NCBI RefSeq assembly: GCF_017353175.1
Contig: NZ_JAFMYW010000011.1
Coordinates: 62,001 to 126,000, forward strand
DNA from: Fibrella forsythiae
GTDB taxonomy: Bacteria > Bacteroidota > Bacteroidia > Cytophagales > Spirosomataceae
Length of the DNA: 64,000 nt
Direction of reading: 5' to 3'
Each line of letters starts with the position of its first letter. The first letter of the stretch is position 1. Below, piece by piece: positions 60,434 through 64,000 of this stretch. The translations under genes and the position numbers were made by a program. Under the pieces are notes generated by a model. It was not told the DNA's origin and searched no databases. It was given only the letters and a program-made list of their open reading frames with translations.

Positions 60434-61714
60434 CTACTCGATCAGCCACTTGTTGAGGCTGTTATAACGTCCTTCCAGTACGATCTTGTAGAAACCGGTG
60501 GGCGACCTGGCAACGTCGATAACCGCCCGGCCCGCCTTAACAGGTACGTCGGCCAGAAGCAGATACTGATCCTTCTGACCCTCTTCGAACAGATTCGTCG
60601 TCGATACCCAGACTTTCACGTTTCCCGCCGGGTTCATCGGTGTCCAGCTCAGGGTTATACGACTTCCTTCTTTGCTAATCGTCGGCTGGGTGAGCGACAG
60701 GTTGCCCGTTAAAGGTATGCCATCGACCTCAAACGCCTGTTCCTTCGGAATGGACATGTTCAGGTGCCGGGCCAGGGTTGGCATAATGTCTACGATGCCG
60801 GGTACGTCTTTTCGGAAGTGATCATTCAACTTGCCGGCGTTGGTTACCATCCAGGTATTCCGCTCCCGATCTGACTGGCCACCGTGGTTTTTACCGGTGT
60901 CGGCACTCCGGCCATGGTCGGTGGTGACAAAAACCTGCCAGTCTTCACCGAATGTTTTCTGGCGGTAGTCGACCGCCTTCCAAATGCGGCCAATCTGATC
61001 GTCCATCAGGCGGATTGCCCGGTAAAATGGCTCGCTATCGCCGTATCGGTGACCCATATCATCGGTATATTCCAGGTAGATCCATGATAGGTCCGGGCCT
61101 GCGTTCTGGATGTACAAAGCCGCCTCGTTGGTCACCTTTTCGTCGATCTGATGAATATAACCGGATTCTTTATCGTGCGGAAAACGGATAGTATCCAGTT
61201 CCAGACCGTCTATTGCGTAATCCAGATGCAGGTTATTCGTGGCCGCCAGCCCCTCGCCGAGTAATTTGGTGCGGTTGTCGAGCCAGGTTGAGAAAACAGC
61301 AGTTTTCTTATCGGGGTATTGCTCCTCGAAAAAACGGAACAGAGTCCAGTATTGGTAGTTAGGGGCTTTGATGGTGTTGTCCCAGACGTTGTGTTTGTTG
61401 ACCCACGTACCTGTCAACAGGCTATTATAGCCGACCGCCGAAATGGTTGGCGTTTGCGAATAAGTTCCTTTCTGTCCCCCCACGTAGGCCCGCGTGTAAC
61501 CACCTTTCCGGGCAATGGCGTCCAGATTTGGTTTGGTTATCTTTTCAATAACATCTGCCGGAATGCCGTCTACAATGATGAACAGGGCCTTTTTCTTGTC
61601 TGCTTGCCCTAAACAGAATGGCAGGTTCGCCACAAACAGGAGCAGTAGCAAGAGCGACTTGCCGGCAGATCGTAACGGGTGTAGTGGTGGGGAATACTGG
61701 GTCTGGTAATGCAT
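60434..61714 (-). CDS. Secreted alkaline phosphatase-superfamily phosphodiesterase (ENPP-like)
   Basis: A 426-residue secreted enzyme with a long signal sequence (SLLLLLLFVANLPFCLGQA). Metal ligands of the superfamily are visible: Asp in ALFIIVDGIPAD, the nucleophile region TPTISAVGYNSLLTG (Ser or Thr), D-D-M-G-H-R-Y-G, and VFVTTDHGRSAD. This matches nucleotide pyrophosphatase/phosphodiesterase relatives. A fibronectin-like C-terminal module (about residues 340-420; ITLSWTPMNPAGNVKVWVST) is added. The gene follows a phospholipase C gene on the same strand after 24 bases, and the two probably scavenge phosphate from outside the cell together. Confidence 0.88.
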   Translation of the reverse strand: MHYQTQYSPPLHPLRSAGKSLLLLLLFVANLPFCLGQADKKKALFIIVDGIPADVIEKITKPNLDAIARKGGYTRAYVGGQKGTYSQTPTISAVGYNSLLTGTWVNKHNVWDNTIKAPNYQYWTLFRFFEEQYPDKKTAVFSTWLDNRTKLLGEGLAATNNLHLDYAIDGLELDTIRFPHDKESGYIHQIDEKVTNEAALYIQNAGPDLSWIYLEYTDDMGHRYGDSEPFYRAIRLMDDQIGRIWKAVDYRQKTFGEDWQVFVTTDHGRSADTGKNHGGQSDRERNTWMVTNAGKLNDHFRKDVPGIVDIMPTLARHLNMSIPKEQAFEVDGIPLTGNLSLTQPTISKEGSRITLSWTPMNPAGNVKVWVSTTNLFEEGQKDQYLLLADVPVKAGRAVIDVARSPTGFYKIVLEGRYNSLNKWLIE

Positions 61715-61738
61715 TTTCCTGATTCGTAATAAGTAACG

Positions 61739-64000
61739 TTAGCTTAACCGGGCCATTACGGGATCACTGAAACTATCAGCTCCGGTTTCAACCCTGCCCG
61801 CGTAGCGTTGGCCGAAGGAAGGGTTCCCTGCCAGCTGAACGCTGACATCGTACCAGCCAAAACTAGCTGCTAACTCAAAGCGGGCCGTTGCTCCGTTCGT
61901 TTTAGAGCCACCGGCGCCCAGCACCATCCGCTTCGCGGGTTGCTTGTAAGCCTGCGGAAGCAATTCGATGGTTACTGGCTGCTGGGAGGCATTCGTTACG
62001 CGAATAACCAGTTCGCCTGCGTTGGTCCTGGTGTTGACAGAATCGCTGCACTCGACCACCACAGCCGGGTTGATCATGCTGCCCCGGAACTCCCGGAAAA
62101 AACCGTTGGGGCCATATACCCGAAGATGATAGGTGCCTCCCGCCGGCACGGTCCACGAATCGCTCAATTGATCGCCGGGCGATACTGCGTAGTTTCGCAC
62201 CGAATAATCGGCCATGTTGTAGACCATAAACGGAGCACCAGCCGAAGCCGGGCCGAACCGATCCTTCCGGGCCGCAAAGGTGATCGAAAACTGACGGGCG
62301 GCCGAATCGAACTGACCATCGACGCGCAGTTGGTAGGGCAATGCGCAGGCGGGACGAAGGCCAGGTTCCTGTTGAGCCATCAGAGCCGACGACGCTGTTT
62401 GCTGATTGAGGAGCGCAATTTCGTCTGGGTCTAGCGGGCGGAAATTGGCAGGTACGTCCTTGAATTTAGCCTGGTGGATTCCCGCAATAAAGGGGGCTTT
62501 AGGTACGAAGGCTGGTAGATCGATGGCTTCGCCTCCGTAAGGCCGAAACACCGATGTCAGGTCGCCGCATACTGTTCTGCGCCAGGAACTGATGTTGGTT
62601 TCCTGAATGGGCTTGCCGGTTTTGTGGCTGACAAACCGCTCCAGAAACTGTAAAATCGACGTATGATCAAATACTTCGGAGTTGACGTACCCACCCCGGC
62701 TCCAGGGCGAGGCAATGACCAACGGCACCCGGAAGCCCAACCCGATGGCGCTGGCTCTGGCTCCCTGTTTAGGATCTTTCACCGGCCGGGCCAGTTCTTG
62801 CTCAAGGCTAACGTGCTCATCCTGCGTATCAATGCCCGGCGAGGTTTTGCCTGTCTGCGGCTGATGCGGGTGGGGAGGTACAAACGGCGGAACATGGTCG
62901 AAATACCCGTCGTTTTCGTCGTAGGCCAGCATGAAAATGGTCTTTTGCCATACCGCCGGGTTCTGGGTCAGAATATCCAGCATTTCCGAGATATACCAGG
63001 CTCCATACCAGGGTGCACCCGGGTGATCCGAAAAATTCTCGGGCGCAACAACCCATGATACCGTTGGTAGCTGATCCGTTTGCACGTCTGTCCGGAACTG
63101 GTGCAACACATCCCCTTTAGGAATGGCCACGTCGCGTTCTACCTCGCCATCCTGATAGGCCAGCCGGGTCAACGTTCGGTGATGCGGGTCGGCGGCATTG
63201 GTCGTGAAGGCTTTGTGATGTAGTGCTTTTTCCCGTTCCGACAGACTGCTGAACTTATCCGGATGCCACTGTACAGTATCCTGCGTGATCGTCTGGAGCA
63301 GTTCTTTCTTCTGATTGAGCGTTTTTCGAAGCGATTTGCCTTCGGGCGTTGTGTCGGCCAGTATGGGTAACTGGTGCTCCAACGAAGCAATTTCGCCGGG
63401 CAGGGTGATCAACTGGGCGGCGCAGAAGCGTTGGTAGCCAGGCGAGAACTTGACGTTGTACTGGGCGAACCATTCCAGTGGGTTGTCGCTGAAATTGGCC
63501 AGCCAGGCTTCTTCGTCGCCCGTCAGGCCGGTAGGCAGGTTAATTTCGTTCTGGTATACCCGCCAGGAAACACCGTTGTCTTCCAGCCGCTCGGGAAAGG
63601 TTGTCCACTTGGCGAGTTTGTCATAATCCAGCTCTTCGTTACGCACGCGGGCCGGGGCGGTGCGGTTTTCCCGAATGGTACCGCTCCAGAGGTAAGACCG
63701 GTTGGGTGTTGTGCCTGTAAGCGAGGAGCAGAAGTTCTGATCACAGACCGTGAAGGCATCAGCGAGGTCATAATAGAAGGGAATATCCTGACGATCATAG
63801 TACCCCATAGTGAGGGGCATGCCGGCGTAGGCTGCATTGCCGGATTGTTTCACATCCAGCCAGCGATCAAATTTGCCTTCGTTGCGCGCATCGACCTGAT
63901 TGGCCCAGGAATGAGGTAACGAACTCATCCAGGTGGCCTTCGTGCCGTGTAGGTTCAGCCTGAATGGGGCGAAGGTTTCACCAGCCTTGTTGGTTTGCAG
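61739..64000 (-). CDS. Phosphocholine-specific phospholipase C, 5' end outside the window
   Basis: The frame is open from the window end (64000) to 61739, 753 codons plus stop. The first 24 codons visible (ETFAPFRLNLHGTKATWMSS) are typical internal sequence of PlcH/PlcN-type enzymes, so the Met at 63928 is not the start. The phosphoesterase core shows DAFTVCDQNFCSSLTGTTPN and later AYDENDGYFDHVPPFVPP. Two C-terminal beta domains (about the last 230 residues) match the PLC C-terminal module. Relatives are Tat-exported and cleave phosphatidylcholine or sphingomyelin; the leader is not in view. The phosphodiesterase gene lies 24 bases downstream. Confidence 0.93.
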   Translation of the reverse strand: MQTNKAGETFAPFRLNLHGTKATWMSSLPHSWANQVDARNEGKFDRWLDVKQSGNAAYAGMPLTMGYYDRQDIPFYYDLADAFTVCDQNFCSSLTGTTPNRSYLWSGTIRENRTAPARVRNEELDYDKLAKWTTFPERLEDNGVSWRVYQNEINLPTGLTGDEEAWLANFSDNPLEWFAQYNVKFSPGYQRFCAAQLITLPGEIASLEHQLPILADTTPEGKSLRKTLNQKKELLQTITQDTVQWHPDKFSSLSEREKALHHKAFTTNAADPHHRTLTRLAYQDGEVERDVAIPKGDVLHQFRTDVQTDQLPTVSWVVAPENFSDHPGAPWYGAWYISEMLDILTQNPAVWQKTIFMLAYDENDGYFDHVPPFVPPHPHQPQTGKTSPGIDTQDEHVSLEQELARPVKDPKQGARASAIGLGFRVPLVIASPWSRGGYVNSEVFDHTSILQFLERFVSHKTGKPIQETNISSWRRTVCGDLTSVFRPYGGEAIDLPAFVPKAPFIAGIHQAKFKDVPANFRPLDPDEIALLNQQTASSALMAQQEPGLRPACALPYQLRVDGQFDSAARQFSITFAARKDRFGPASAGAPFMVYNMADYSVRNYAVSPGDQLSDSWTVPAGGTYHLRVYGPNGFFREFRGSMINPAVVVECSDSVNTRTNAGELVIRVTNASQQPVTIELLPQAYKQPAKRMVLGAGGSKTNGATARFELAASFGWYDVSVQLAGNPSFGQRYAGRVETGADSFSDPVMARLS

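Noticed and set aside
1-64000. tRNA, rRNA, insertion sequence or prophage genes
   Set aside because: I looked for cloverleaf-like sequences, transposase or integrase motifs and phage structural proteins, and recognised none.

Overview
The window looks like chromosomal DNA of a Bacteroidota member of the Cytophagales, most likely Spirosomataceae (Spirosoma, Fibrella or a relative). The pointers are the roughly 50-53% GC, an exosortase N/VIT-protein locus, DUF4249 with a TonB-dependent receptor, SprB-type repeats, a Bacteroidota-type Crp/Fnr regulator and ECF sigma factor, and many lipoproteins. I see no tRNA, rRNA, CRISPR array, prophage or transposase. The family assignment is by recognition of protein families, not by a search.

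Layout. 1-1.6 kb: the truncated N-terminus of an MFS transporter and a secreted yellow/MRJP-family protein. 1.6-7.8 kb: an exosortase N (XrtN) locus with DUF1361, a DgkA-type kinase, a membrane protein, a small winged-helix regulator, the VIT-domain sorting substrate and XrtN itself; CTTTG-N5-CAAAG palindromes precede two of its transcription blocks. 7.8-17.9 kb: a 1326-residue SF1 helicase, TerC, a family 2 glycosyltransferase, a hydrolase, a frameshifted small gene, a Crp/Fnr regulator, and a divergent type III polyketide synthase/UbiA prenyltransferase pair. 17.9-28.8 kb: a region rich in amino-acid and D-amino-acid chemistry. It holds an APC permease, a DUF3445 protein, a probable DgcA/DgcN pair, a beta-lactamase-family/D-aminoacylase fusion interrupted near its end by an in-frame TAG, and three neighbours with twin-arginine leaders (DinB, acetamidase/formamidase, class V PLP enzyme).

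28.8-37.3 kb: a large SprB-repeat surface protein, a MORN/YwqK lipoprotein, a multicopper oxidase lipoprotein and a vanadium-dependent haloperoxidase. 37.3-49.7 kb: lipid genes (MaoC, PlsC, acyl-ACP desaturase), two SDR enzymes, a maltokinase, MoaA, a hydrolase lacking the nucleophilic Ser, an ECF sigma factor, adenine deaminase and altronate dehydratase. 49.8-64 kb: cell-surface genes (MG2/TonB-plug protein, small secreted protein, PQQ-like propeller lipoprotein, DUF4249 and TonB receptor), then a GNAT acetyltransferase, a nucleotide-pyrophosphatase-like phosphodiesterase and a phospholipase C truncated by the window end.

Two signals cut across the genes. First, at least eight loci carry long inverted repeats whose arms are low-complexity tandem units (RRYY tetranucleotides, GTTAAGA-like 7-mers, GGAGAATGG-like purine runs). 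They sit between genes, often supply the stop codon of the adjacent gene, and in one case lie in frame inside the helicase gene. Second, the heptamer GGTACGT/ACGTACC occurs about 80 times by my count, against roughly 8 expected, on both strands and in all reading frames.
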